Source of the DNA: Apostichopus japonicus
Lineage: Eukaryota; Echinodermata; Holothuroidea; Aspidochirotida; Stichopodidae
DNA: 64,000 nt
NCBI RefSeq assembly: GCF_037975245.1
Contig: NC_092575.1
Coordinates: 14,302,310 to 14,366,309, forward strand
Reading direction: 5' to 3'
A program made the position numbers and the translations under genes. This document shows, one piece after another, positions 33,353-47,300 of the stretch. Numbering within the stretch: the stretch's first letter is position 1; every line of letters starts with the position of its first letter. The notes beneath the pieces were generated by a model that saw nothing but the letters and a program-made list of their open reading frames with translations, did not search any database and was not told the DNA's origin.

Positions 33353-34607
33353 CGTGTATAATTGTATAACTGCATATTGCTTTAAGTTCAGATGAACAGG
33401 TGTTTTACCCACGATTGTATGAATGGGATGCGTCATGGCAATTACCTGCATACCTATTAAGTGGAAGTCATTGTACTGTATGGTGTAACAATATAAGCTT
33501 TATTGTTAAAAATGCCACCAAGTGACCTAGTTTCATCTTTTATAACAAATGTGTAATGAGTATACCTTATTTCTCCTTATGAATTCGTTCAAACGTTTAC
33601 CCGGCAATTAGAACATATCCGGAATATTAGCAACATGGGTTTTCATATATTGAGAAATATTTTAAGGATATTTACATTGCATCATTTATGTTATATATTG
33701 AAGGCTATTTAGAGACAGCATTGAAGATGTGCAACTTTTGCTTACAGCAACAGTTATCGAAGCAAATGAGAGTATAGATCTTTTGAGGAAATTATGTATA
33801 TATTTTCTTTTCCTCAATTATTCATGCAAAAGTAAATTTCATCATGAAGTTGAAAAGACAAGATGTTAAGTATTAAGTAAATTTGAAGAAAGATTTGTTG
33901 ATGTCATAGTCTATGGGGTCTCTTTTATGGTATCGAATATCTAGTACTTTGGTACTTTACTAGATCATTCGGAGTGCATACCTAGGGTCACCATGCTATC
34001 GAGTCACATTTTCTTGATTTTCTTGAGGTGAATGTATATGATTCACACGGTTTCAAAGCAGTTTTGAAACTATGACGTCATTAAAGAGGAGGTTTTGTAA
34101 ATGAGTTTGTAATATTTTAAGGTTCTTTTGTAATGTACGAATTTTTTATGGAACGCTGAGGTGTTCTATTCAGTTAAAAGATAACTAAGTCTAGTATTCT
34201 CTGATCTCTCCCCAATTCACGGCATGATTTCACTTTTGATATAAATGTATTATTGATGTATGAAATGCATAAATGTATTTTGTAAGAGATACTGCATATT
34301 TTGCTGTGTCATGTAACTTTAAGATATCTTAATGATATATTTTTTTTTTTTAGATTACATCATATGATGTCATCAATATTGAAGAGGTACACTTCAATTT
34401 CAATTTCAAGGAGATAGTGTCAATGTATATACATATGATCATTTTTAATAATTCGTAACCAAGATGTTAACCTTTGAGATCTATGCAGACCATTGAAGTC
34501 AATGAATATTAGTGAATGTGCTTACAGTACTCTACTTTCTTGAGATAATGATAAGTTAAAGCAGTATGATGTTAAAATTTTGGAGTATCCAAAAATTTTA
34601 AAAGATT
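33353..34607 (+). other. Gypsy region between pol and 3' LTR
   Basis: About 1.25 kb of AT-rich non-coding sequence where an envelope-like gene would sit in some relatives. No frame of useful length is seen. It ends at the polypurine tract. Confidence 0.7.
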
Positions 34608-34615
34608 GAGGGGGA
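34608..34615 (+). other. Polypurine tract of gypsy element
   Basis: GAGGGGGA lies immediately upstream of the 3' LTR start TGTTATG, the usual place for plus-strand priming. Confidence 0.8.
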
Positions 34616-35374
34616 TGTTATGAAATAGTAATACCATCTCTTTGATGTTACCGAAAAACTCCATCGAGACACCTTACAGGCCTCTTATGTATTTATCTAG
34701 GTCATGGATTCAGTTTTCCCACGAGAAGTTTTTAACTATCTTATTGAATCTTGGTACAGGGCCTTTTTCCCAAAATAGATTCCATTATGTCTGTGGAACA
34801 TTCGAGAAGGTTCTCTCACGTGGTATGGAAGTTTCCATAGAAAGGGGATGGACTTCCAAACTCCCAACCAATCAGGGCAGATCAGTGCCAGTGCACTTAT
34901 TTTTATATCATTAAGCTAATACGGGATGGTCAGGTTATTGGCTGCCTACTGATTGTGCGCAGTGAGATTTTATGGAAGTAAGGTATAAAAGAAAAAGGAG
35001 GTCAGAAATTTAGCTCTCCGTCAGCAAATTTATCACTTGATCAGCTCGTCGCTCCGTCAGCGCTCCGTGATCAGTTCGTTGCTTCGTTACCATTTCATCA
35101 CTCTTTCTAATTGTTTAATTGACGGAGTCAAGTCAAGTCAAATCATTGTAATTTAGTTTTATTTGTTAAGAGAATCGACAGAGAAGAAATTATACCGAAT
35201 CACTAATCAAATCCGATCTTGTCAAATTGTTTTTCTGTGAACTCATTGTTTTCTTCCGTTCGAGACATCTCCTGAAGAAGCATAAAAACGGCATCAAGAT
35301 ATCCCAGTACCTTTCTATCGCGAGTCCCGATATAGTTTTACTATCGGAGGAGCCGGGCTCGTCACAATATTACA
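34616..35374 (+). repeat. 3' LTR of gypsy element
   Basis: 759 bp, matching the 5' LTR base for base by eye. It contains a TATA box at 34984 and is followed by the ATAT target duplication. Confidence 0.95.
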
Positions 35375-35378
35375 ATAT

Positions 35379-36945
35379 TAAGGGAGATACAAACCCAAAC
35401 ACCATCATTATTAATTTTTTGATAGAGCTTATCATCATGAGCAACTTCCAGAATCAGCTGATTATTTAAAAAAAAAAAAAATCAGTTTTTAAGCAGTTTA
35501 ATGCTTCTTTATGCACAAGACTGAAGACTTGATCAAGTCTAAAGATGACATCATCAAGCCACATGTGCACCATTTTGTTTCCATATAGTTCTTTATTCAT
35601 GACAATGTTGATTTTGTTATTAATTATGACTTTGCAAATGCTGAATCTAAAATATCGGCGCTCTCATCAGGAATGACTTAAAGATGGCATTGGTTTCAGT
35701 GTCAACACAGTTAACATTCTGCCTGTAAAATTGATATGAAAAACAGAAAGACAACAAAAGGTAGCATAAATCCAATTGGACAACAAATGTTTGCATTGAC
35801 ATAATGCTTCATAAATATGCTCTCAGTTACGCTTAGAACATCACTGGTAAACATTTACTTAAGTTTATTTAAATTGTTACCATCATCTTTTTCTCAATCT
35901 TCGAAAAAAAAGTTGGATATGAGAATAAAAAATTGTGAACACTCGACAACCCTGCTGTTGCCTACTTCATTTGAAATAATGAAAATCTTTTTGTCTGTGT
36001 GGAAATATCATGCTAAATTGCTAATGTTGTATGTATAGTCAGAACTGGAACTTTCATCTACAATGCCCTGTTAATTATGAATGTCTGTTCTTTCCTTGGC
36101 TAGTGGCCAAAGTAATTTATTGCTATTTTATGTGTAGTCAGAAGGATGGGGGAGGGGGTGGGGATGGGTGATGTTAACAAAGGATTACATTATTTTCTTG
36201 ATTGATTGAGTCTTGCATTATTTGAGGAAAAAGGAAATACATAATATTGTTACAGCAGTGTCCCATATATTATTAAAACCAAGTCCTTGAAGGACTTTGT
36301 TATGTTTGGAAAATTGTCAAGTCTATGGAAGGTTGATTCTTTGTGTCATAGTTTTAGTTTGCATTCCTTCTGCACAACATGTTTGATTTCTGAAATCCAT
36401 TGTCAGGGATCTTGGCCATTTTATTTCAATATTTACCATGTTCAGTTTTTACATATAGCTCTGTTCTTGAAAAGACTTACTTTTTTTCATGATAGTCGTA
36501 AATTTTTAACTACAAGAAAGGTGAATGCTAAGTAATGTTGAAGAATGTATTAAAAAAAGAGAACATATTGTCAGTCAGTTCCATTCATAGGTTTCCAAGC
36601 ACAAAGTGTCAAATTGAAGTTGATAATCGAAAGCAATGTTGGCAAATGGCATGTTGGCATTTTGGATAGCTGCAAAAGGATTTTCAGAAACATTTATGAC
36701 AAACTAATTGTTTATGGACTTTGGTAGCATGTTGCATTTGCCTCAAAATGTGTTTCAGTACTTAAGATGTGACAATACTGTAGTTAGAATGTGTACGAGG
36801 TCATTTCTTGGAAACCATGGAAAACATCAAAAAGCTAGATAAAAATATGAAAAGAAAGAGCATAATTAATTTGTTTTTTTACTATATCAAAAATTTAGAA
36901 AATGAAACAAAAAAGAGGAAATTTTCATATTTTTTTCTTTGGAAG
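35379..36945. other. Region upstream of LRWD1 start exon
   Basis: No gene is recognised. It holds an A14 run near 35470 and a G-rich run near 36150. It is either intergenic or part of an LRWD1 first intron. The last 30 bases before 36946 have a pyrimidine run typical of an acceptor. Confidence 0.4.
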
Positions 36946-39900
36946 GGCTTGAACAATGGCTCAACCAGCCCCGACCAAGACGTGGTCCAGTAGTCCACTG
37001 GTGGAGAGGATGATATTGGATTTCACCGGCTGCTCCACCCTCCAAGACGTCCTCAACCTGGACCTCTCCAAGCGCAAGATATCCACTCTAGATCCGGCCG
37101 TCTTTTCCAAAATGGTCGGTCTGGAGGTCCTGAATCTGTCGAACAACCGTATTTCAGGTTTTCCCATCAATCTGGGACTGAGGAAGCTCCGGATCCTTAA
37201 CCTCCATCACAACCACCTTAAGTCAGTGGCTACCTTGGAGCAATTCCCTGACCTGGAGGAGCTGAACATCGAGAACAATCTCTTGTCCGTAAGTAGTCAG
37301 TGCAGAGTACAAGTATGAGCGTACAATGTATTCCAGTATCTGTGACGTCGGATCGTGCTACTTATGCGTTCAATATTGATATCGACAAAATTTTAGGCTG
37401 GTATTAGATCTTGTAAGGGTAGATCATGAAGATAGGCATATTGTTTGTTGTGTTTTTAACTGTATTAGGTCGTCATAATTTACAGTACAACTTACTAGGA
37501 AAGATGTTTGTATGTATCCTACCATGTTGGAAACTTGTGAATGAATGCAACTTGTACCTCCTTCCATGCATTTTTAAGTTTTGTTGCTTTTTGTTATGGA
37601 ATTTGTACTCATGAACTGTAAGAAAAGGAAAGATAATTTAATGGTGTGCACCAGTCCAAAGGTATGATCCTATGTTAGAAAGTGACTGTTATACATTTTG
37701 CATAGCCATTTTTTATGTTTTTGAAGTTGCTCAATACTTATAACAGACAAACAATCAGTAGTTTGCATTTGTTTAATATTAGGTTGGTCATTCCCTGCAT
37801 GTCAACGAAACCTTGCATTTCCTTGGACCATACAGTATCAGCAGCCATATTCCCTATACTTAACGTGTATTAAAAAAATTACAAGTAATTAATTTTCATT
37901 TCATGCTAGTCACCTTGATTCCAAGTTAAGATTCCCTTTGTTTCACTTGTTCAAGGTGACATTATGCAAAAAGTAGTTAACCCTGAGCACTTTGTTATCC
38001 CATTATCTCATAAATGGGCAGTTGTTAGCAAGGAATTTAAAATGGTCACAAACCAGAGCCTTGGTTAATGAATTACCATAGTAAATAAAGAGAGAGTTAT
38101 TTATAGTGTTACAATATTGTATGGCAATTTTGTGGTTTCCTACAGTAGTCTGCTCATGATGAAAAAGTCAAGACACTGAGGGTTTTATACATGTATGATG
38201 GTATATTTGCAAAAGTAAGGGCATTAATGTTCTTCCAAAAGATATTGGTGATGAAGATCTCGCTGATTTCACCCAGCTGCTTTAGTTCTATCGTTTAGCA
38301 ATGTGATTCTCCAATGGTTTGACCAAATTCTGCTGTAAATACAGAGAATTATTGAGTGTTAGCTCAGTGGTTAACGCCGGTGCCTTCCAATCATAAGGTG
38401 CCTTCCAATCATAAGGTCCCCGGTTCGAGTCAATCCAAGATTAATGTATGTCGTCCAGTTACAGAGTTGTTGACAATTCATAATCATGGATGTTAAATAT
38501 GAATGTAAGAGACTGACTTCGGTCAGCTTGCGGCTTTGATAAGCCAATGAGGCTTCTTCGCGAGTTCCTGCTTGCAGGAGGATCTAAATACATACATTAT
38601 ACTAGTATACTGTATGTCAGGAGTCAAACTGCATAAAGCAAGGAGAAATTTCCTTAACTTTGCCCATTCGTCGAAGTTTATCGTATAGTTCCACCAGATG
38701 GGATGAAATATTCCACGAAACTACGAAAGTGTCTCAAAATACAAAATTGTTGTTTCTTAGTTTCACTGTGGGAACTGTGGCCGTCTTCATGTCAAAGGCT
38801 TTGTACAGTAGATTAATATTGTGATTGAAAAAAAGGTTAAAATTTGACTAACGATCACAGCAAAGTTCTACAGGCCTATCTGTGCAGCTACATGTATGTA
38901 CGTATTTAACACAGTATACAAATTTAGGGAACATGCGAATTGACCGTATTCTACCATACTGTACAAACACGATGTTTGATCTTTGCATGTGTAATGCAAT
39001 CTCGGGTGAATCATTCCTTGTTCATTCATAAATCCTCTCCACCATATGTTAACCCGCCATTCGATTTTGCTCCTCAGATCGCCGATCACTACATTGCCGT
39101 CTACATGTTGCCGAAATTAAAAATTCTCAACGGCAAGGATGTGGACATCCGCGAGACCGTGCAGAACATGGAGGACACCCTCATGGCCAAGGTACTATGG
39201 AAGTTTTGGACCTTTTTGTGCTTCTAAGTAGTCACGCTATCTGGATTCATGAAAGGGCTTATTCTTAATAACAAAGCCTGCCTGCATTTATCTTGATTTA
39301 CCCATGTAAAATTTTAGGGTCTCATTTCCTTTTGTTCCAATGCACCAACGACTATCTGTTGTTAATTCTTACGTCGTACAGGTGACTGAAGTGTGGAACG
39401 AAAATTTTCTGGCGGAGTTAAAGGACTGCATGTCGAAAGCTGAGATCAGACAGTTGGAGGAAAACTTCATTGAAATGCTCAACACTCAGATACAGTTTGG
39501 ACCAGATGCTCTGGTCGATTTTACAAATTACATGGTCAGTTTATGAAGCTTTCCTTATTTATGGTATTCTTTACGGTATGGTATTATCAAGAAGTAGTGG
39601 GATGGGGGTGGGGAAGGGGGGTGGGCAAGGGGGGTGGGCAAAGAGGGTAAAGGTTGGGATACATATTAAGTTTTAAGAAGCATTCTATTGCCATATGAAA
39701 CAACCAAGATATCAGTTTAATCTGAAGTTTCCTCGGACAGCTCCTCCAGAAAAGTTCCGGTGATCTCTCAAAGGTTGGTACAAAACCGGTACTAATATGA
39801 AGTGTTAAAACCTCAGCATCTGTTTACAATGTGCCTTATTCACCTGCTTGTACTGGTAATGGTTAACAGCTCATCTCACTCTTACCATCTGTACAGAAAG

Positions 39901-42900
39901 TTGACTTTTGGTCCTTTTCTCCTCTATCCAGCTCACAACGTTAGCTGAGAAGCATGTGGCATCACAGACCACTCACCTACGTAAGCCTCTGTTGGAGCAG
40001 CCGTCCATGCCGGTGAACAACAAAGTACAGATTCTGATCCAGGACGAGAGAGGACACACCATCCAACAGACCATAGACTTTGGGAACGGAACCTCCGTGG
40101 CTTCCATGGTCTTGGAAGATGCAGAGAGTGAAGTCGACCGTGCGGAGAAGAGGCAGCCTGAAGGTGAGGAATTTTCTTTTTTTTCTCTGTCCGTTGTGTC
40201 CATCATAAACAAAGGGACAAGAAGCGATTTTTCCAAGTTTTGGTCTCTTTCTCCACTATCAGTGCTATCAGAGTTGTTCTCTGTGCTGGTGTAGAATTGC
40301 TTGGGAACAACTGTTAGCTTCCAATAAAACCTGGATAGGTTATTGTTTTTCTTCGATTTAAGTTTTACTCGTTTCTTACGTGAAAGAACCGACCTTTGGG
40401 AACTGAAGTAACAATCACGTCAGTCGTGAGACAGAGAGTAGGGATTTAATCACTGGTTATTTGCAAGCCCTTCACTCTAGGCCTCCATCTAGCAGTACAT
40501 AAGGAAAAATAGCTGAAGGGGATTTTTTTTTATATTGTTGGAATCAGTTTGCAGAGCCGCATCATGTCATTCCATGTGGAAGGGGTTGTTTTTGAAACGG
40601 TGTAAACCAGTGTAAATTAGGCATTCAACATAACAAAAATTTTTCAATGGCAACTGGTGTTTGTTTACAGAGTTACCAGCGGAGACAGAACCAGAAGCCA
40701 AGAAGGTGAAAGCAGAGCCGTCCCCTCAAGTCCCAGCACCATCATCTGTCCAAGAACCTCCAAGCCAACCTCCACCAAGCCAACCTCCACCAAGCCAACC
40801 GCCACCAAGCCAACCGCCCCCCAAAGCCACTCCAGAAAAGATCGATAAGAGGACGTTGAAAGCTAAAAAAGCAGCCACAGTCACGCCTATAAAGAAGGAG
40901 AAAGTCACAAAAGGGAAGAAGAAAGTAGAGAAAGAGAAAGTGGCAGAGGAGGAGAAGAGAGATGCTCCGCAGGTTGATGGGATGCAGGTGATGAAATGCC
41001 CTCTAGCTCTTTAAGATAAGGCATACACACGAGATTTAACCATCCTCTTGAACCGCAGGTACTCTCAACGTTCTGGTAGGAGAGTGCTTTAAACCTTGGT
41101 TCCCAACTCTTTTATTCCTTCCACCGACCCCTTACAAAGACACATTCGCAGAAGGTGTAGGAGTATCACCGATGACCCCTCAGCCCCTCCCACCCTGCAC
41201 CGCTCATGTCACCCAGGAATTTGAAATGGTCCCTTTTGGACTTTTATTTCATTAGGTTAAATCTGTCTTTCCTCATTTTTGTTGATGTCTTTCTCTCCCT
41301 ATTGTTGGCTTGTATAGTAGATACGTTATCCTCTCTTCCTTGTTTTTTCAGGAAGTGGGAGTAGCGTATGAACCTGTCCATTTACTGCGGTGCCACTCCA
41401 AAGAAGATGACCCCAATGATACAATGACTAATGTCTGGAAATGTGCCTTTGAACCAAACCCAGAGCAACCAGGTGAGGCATGCTGCTGAAGTGGAGTGCT
41501 ATTGCTCTTGTTACAGACCCATTAAATGGATGAAGTCTTGATGGCTGGAATTTGTCTTTGTCTTTTGGGAGGGGGATGGGAGAGGGAGTAACATCAATAA
41601 AATCTTTATCCTGTGTCAACTGTCGATGTGCAACTATGTCCCTGTAGATGTGTTTGGGGATTTGATGTTAATTGGTATGCAAAATTAAGAACTTAAGCAA
41701 ATGCAAAAATTGCCATAGAGAGCTACTTAGGCAGTGTTACATACATGTCAAGTGTGACAACATCTTTGAAGCCGAATCTAGATACAGTAGTGTTGAAGGG
41801 TTGTTTTTTGTTAGCCTATTGAGTATTGCTTAACAAAAAAAATGGCAATTACTCAGAATTTGAGACTCAAGGAAAGACACCATTGTTGTTTGAAAGTGTT
41901 AATTTCATACAGAATGTTGTATCATCGAACATTGATAATTAAAAAACGAATCTTGCCGTAATTAGACTATCATATTCATAAATATCATACTGATAAATTG
42001 TCTTTGGATGGGATTATTCTCTAGATGGTTGACTTCAGGTTATAGTTAGCATTTCAATTTCAAAAGAAAGCGACCAATTCTTTTTTGTGATCTGTCAATG
42101 ACTTCCCTTTAGCGAACAACGTACAGAACCACCCAACGTTATTTGTTTCATCCCAACTGATGGGATCCGTTTGTTTTCCTTCTCCCCTTGTATCGTTTTT
42201 TTTGTATTTTTTACATGTTTGTTTTTATCGTGAGACTTAGCTTATTTTTTTTAGGGTGGATGGATCTGTAAAAGAATGTTACTAAACCATGTCCATGTTT
42301 CCTTTGATCAGGTAACAGTACATGGAGTGTTGCAACATGTGGTAGTAACATAGTGTGTGTGATCGACTGCAAGACCGGTATCGTCCTCAAGAAATACCAA
42401 CACAACAAGGAAAAGGAGGTCAGTGCAACACTTTTTTTGATATAATCCTGTACATAGCGCATCCTTTCTACTTAATAGTCTGTCTAGAAAGTCTCAATTT
42501 TAGTCATATTTTTAGCCAATTGAATTTTTGTCAATTTAAATGAAATTTGCATATAAAATTAATGTAAATTACATTTAAGGTCTAAAACTTGACACTCTTC
42601 TTGAGTGCTAAAATATTGAGTCTGTTGAAACTTTTTTTGTTCCAGTTTGTTGGTTCCTGTCATGCTTTGTAATGGCAAGTTGTAGCCGTTTGTTATAGTT
42701 GGGATTTTTTCCCCCTTTCTCTCTTTCTGTAATATTTTGGTTTGCTCTTTCTCCATACCTCCTTCCTATAATTTTCCTTTTCTGTTTTGGTCTTGTTTAA
42801 TTAATTTTGGTTTCCCTATGACTTTTCTTTTAGCTTGACATTATTCCCTGTAGCATTTATGTCATATATGTGGTAAATACGGTTCATGTGTACATCATTG

Positions 42901-44308
42901 TATTCAAGTTGATTCACCACTTTTCAAGGATATGTTGAGAATGAATAAAACTGAAGCCTGAAACTTTAGATAACACCCTAGCTAAGGTTTTTTTTTTCTA
43001 ATCTGTTGAAATCAAAGTTTTTCCACCCAATGTTCAAGTATCTGAAGCCAGTATCTGTGTCCTTAATAACCAGTGACTGGTTTTAACTACTATGAAGGAA
43101 CACCAAAACAATGTCTCAGAAATCTCACAAATGTTTTGATAGAATGTAAATGGTTTAAAATCAACCACATTCAAATAGTTTCTCTTTTTAGTTCCAACTG
43201 TCCAGGCTGTCAGGGTTGCCTTTTCTTATTCTTCGTACCTCTTGCCAGTGATGAATGAAACTATTGCTCCTTTTGATTCTCGTTATTCTACCGGAATCCT
43301 TGGAGACAAAAGTTTGAACGAAGAATGGTCCCGAACAGTGGCAGAGCTAGGGGTATTTGGTCACTATCTAAGCGGAGCGCCACCACAGGTCGGCACAGAA
43401 AATTTTTGAGTAAAGATACTCCCTAGATCACCGGAAATGACCCTTTCCGGGCCATGCTAATTTGCAGATAAACGAGGAATAAATAGGTGTCATCGCCATT
43501 TTGTCAGAAAATTACACCAACAAAATGTGACAAATGTCAATAGGTATTGAGAGCGCAATAAAAAAGTCAATAATTGCGAATAAGTAAAAAGTGGTAAAAA
43601 GCTGAAAAGGGCGCCAGCAGTCCATTTGAGTCGGTCAGGGGGGGGGGGGCATCCGCCCCCTCTGACTGTATGGACGCTCCGCCACTGGTCCAGAAGCTGC
43701 AAACTACTCTGCCTCTGTTTATCTGTTAGTAAGCAATCAAAATGTTCTTCTTCCATTTATCTCACCAGGAGTTTTATTGCATCGCCTGGACGACGCTGGA
43801 GATGGACATTGACGGTAAAAAGAAGGCCACAAATATATTAGCAGCAGCTGGCACCAAGGGAACCATCAAGCTACTTCATCCTCAACAACTGCTCTGTTAC
43901 GCAGAGATCAAGATGGAGAGAAAGTCGAAGCCAGTAAACTGCATCACATTCCACCCCTCACACCCTACCTGGCTAATATGTAAGTACAAGTGCATTATAC
44001 TGCTACATACTACATTGCTTTCAGGCACTTTTCAGTAATGTTATGTAACGTACCTGATGTCATTACCGGTTACATTCTATGGCTGGTAAGTAAGAATACT
44101 GATTTAACATTCCACCCTTCTCACAGGACAAGGTGGTCGATTAATCTGACCATTGGTTTCACAGACCGTAATGACCCACATCCTAGGGTAGTGCATATGT
44201 AAGCACATACAGTGCTCTTACAGAAGGTCATATGTGGTACACAGTTTGTCATTGACTGGTGCTAGGGTTATTATTATTATTATAATTATCATTATTATTA
44301 TCATTATA

Positions 44309-44340
<32 letters not shown>

Positions 44341-47300
44341 TACTATTATTATTATTATCATTATTATGATCATTATTATTATCATTATTATTTTATTATT
44401 ATGATCATTATCATTATTATGCACACCTTGTTTGGTCAAGTCTTCCTGTATTTCACTGATCTCACAATGGAATGAGAAAAAAGTAATGACATAACTAAAG
44501 GTTTCTCATAATGTTAGGTCATGTACATTACATGTCTAACATGTAAGCATCCCTTACATTCCACACCTACACTCTAACTTAGGTACACTATACATTGATT
44601 GGATGTAAGCATGCCACTTCAGCTTTCAAAACTTTTGTCAATGAAGAAATAAGGGATTACACTAAATGTGTGGGACACCACATTTTATGATTATATTCAC
44701 ATAGGTCTCTTAGTTAGAAGGCTTATCCAATAGTGTATCAATCTTACACAGCTTGGTAAAAGTATAGCAGAAAGTTACACACCAGTCCAAAATACAAAGT
44801 TACAATCATGAATCCAAAATTTCTTCTCAAACTATATGTCTTAAAAGAAAGGGAATTGGTAGTTTATTTGATTTGTTGGTCGTGGAGAAATATGTAATCA
44901 TCCTCTGAAATGGTTTTGGTTTCAGGTGGATCTGAAGATATTGTTATCTGGGACATTGGCACACCTCAAGGAACGGACTTCAAGTGTAGACACAGGTAAG
45001 CCACTCGGGAAATGATTTCACTAGATGATTTCACAAAATTTCACTACCTTATATGAAAGCGTTTGTGGAATATGTGTTTGTTTTTCTTTAGATTTTAAGA
45101 AGGTGGGTAATATTCTCCAGGCTCAAATTACAGTAATTAGTTTTAGTGATTTGAAGGGCCCAGGAACAGTGCAGTTGGGTAAAAAACTTCCGCATATCAT
45201 TGTATGAAGTTTTCCTTCTGCGCATTACAAGGTTTTATGGTATTAGTAACAATAAAACATGGTAGATTTCCTACTAATAGCAAAGAACACTTATTAAGCT
45301 GCCAAGTTGTGCTTTGTGATGCCATTTGCTGTAAGCTTTGAAATACTTTTCTAGTCTCATATCTTTGGCAGTTAAATCTCTTGCATACCCGACAGATTAA
45401 TCTACAGAGAATACTTAAGACATTGTATCATTTTCTTGTATTGTAAACTTCATAGTTCAAGTTAGGTCACATTGTCGTGAGACTGTAATATTGCAACAGT
45501 ACTTCTCATGAAGGCACATATTGACCTGTATCGAATTATGTAACCACTTTGAATTGTTGCCGTACGGGTCTCGTCGGCAGGTGTCCAGAGGGCATGTACG
45601 GTTTTAGTCGGTACTTGCCGTGGACGGTCAAGTTTTAACTAGAATGCATAATATTTGTATCGCAGTTCTCTGTGGGTAGACCCATTTCTTCTGTAATGTT
45701 ATTACAAATGGTAACTTCATGATATGGTCGTGTGCTACCATGCTTTTTTGCTTTTAGTTTTTCAGGATTTTTTGAAGAGTTTTTCATTCCACAAGTACTT
45801 CAAAATAAGGTTTAAAGCTCTGAGATGATGTTTGGGTGCATGTTTTATTTTACATTCTGCTTGTTTTTGTTTATTTCTCTTCAGGAAACTTTTGAATCTG
45901 TCTGCTCCTGGTCGAGTCCTGGGTTTGATAGCTGTGCCGTCAGCTGACTTCCTCCTCGCTGGCTGTGACAACGGCTGTTACGGATGGAACATTGATACCA
46001 ACGCTTTCAGTAAAAGGGAAAAGTACGCCAAAACTTTCCGTCTTGTAAAAATTGTTCTTTTTCACATGATTTTTAATGACTTCAATTATCATCTCAATGT
46101 AGCATTCTTTGGTTGTACAATCCCCCCCCCACCGCCCCCCCCTCAATTCATTATTTTATAATCAGCAAATGTGAAGTGACGGTTATATGATAACGTATTT
46201 TAACTACAAAATTTTTCGATTGCAAAATTAAAAAACAGAAATTACCTGACCAGAGCTATCAGTTTATAAAGTTTTTCCCATTTGTGATTTTTGAGATTAT
46301 TTTTCCAATGAACGGAAAAACAGGAACAGACTTATTGGTTAGATGACCAGTGTGCGAGCAGTCTCTATGATTTTGTTTTGTTTTAATGCAGGAACTACAG
46401 CCTTGAATTCCTGTTACCAAGCAAAGCACGTCTCGCCTCGGCTATTAACGACGAGGGTGAGGATGATGAAGAGAAAGAGGGCGACATGATAGATGGCCTA
46501 GCGCTCTTGAAAGATCAACTCATTGGTAAAATATTGAAATTTTGTCATTTTTAGAGATATTTTTTGTTTGTTTGTGCATCTTTGGTTTGTCTGCTCAAAA
46601 AATGATTGGTTTTTTGTTTTTCATAGTTTTGTACGAGTTTGTTCTGAGAGTGTGTTCATTTTGGAAAACAAAAATTTACTCAGGAGAGTGGCTGGAATTA
46701 GTGACTGGCATTTGCAATTTTTAAATTTCATGGCTTAAAAATAACAGAGACTTCTCCTTATGATGACTAGTCCAAACCTACATAGCTTAGGATCAAGGTC
46801 TAAAGTCATTAACCTGTCTGAACCTTGCTATTTCTGATTGGTTTAACAAGGCATTTGATGTTCTGGTAACCACCCCTGATCCAGTTTGCCTTAGGGAAAG
46901 GACCATTCAACCTCGTGGTCTTCACATCCAAGAAGGGAATTGACTAACCCACTTGATTCTTTCACCCACCATTTGCCCTCCCCCTTTTCTTTTCTTTCCC
47001 CCCGTTCCCCACCACAATTGCTATCTCTGTATGAATCTTCACTCCTTAAACTCCATTGCTGTATCCCTTTGTTATTCCCCTCTTCACAGTTAATCCTCAG
47101 TTGATCTTCCTCAGTATTTTAATCCCCTGCGACCCCTTCATATCCTGTTTTCTTTTCTCTTCGCTGCCTGTGTTCCGTCTCTTGTACTCCATATTTTAGT
47201 GATCGAATTAAACTCTTCTTCTTCTTCTGTATCTGGCGGTTGACCCTGTTTTCCGTCTTAGTCGGACCCTGAATAGATCCATCTAGGATTAAACTATCAG

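Larger units (their letters stand above)
26032..35374 (+). mobile_element. Full-length Ty3/gypsy LTR retrotransposon
   Basis: The element is 9,343 bp long. Its LTRs (26032-26790 and 34616-35374) are 759 bp each, and no difference was seen when they were read side by side. LTR ends are TGTTATG and ATTACA. A 4-bp target duplication ATAT flanks it (26028-26031 and 35375-35378). A polypurine tract (GAGGGGGA, 34608-34615) precedes the 3' LTR. Order is gag, then protease, reverse transcriptase, RNase H and integrase in one long frame; there is no envelope-like gene. Both reading frames are intact. Identical LTRs and open frames point to a very recent insertion, between ALKBH4 and LRWD1 and right beside the truncated foldback element. 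The clade within Ty3/gypsy was not assigned. Confidence 0.97.

Noticed and set aside
33353-34607. Envelope-like gene of the gypsy element
   Set aside because: No open frame of useful length, signal peptide or membrane segment is seen between pol and the 3' LTR.
38354-38440. tRNA gene
   Set aside because: A and B boxes are present, but there is no closing acceptor stem and an 18-bp duplication disrupts the fold; it is the head of a SINE.
44218-44439. Ile/Met-rich minus-strand protein
   Set aside because: It translates the ATT/ATC microsatellite.
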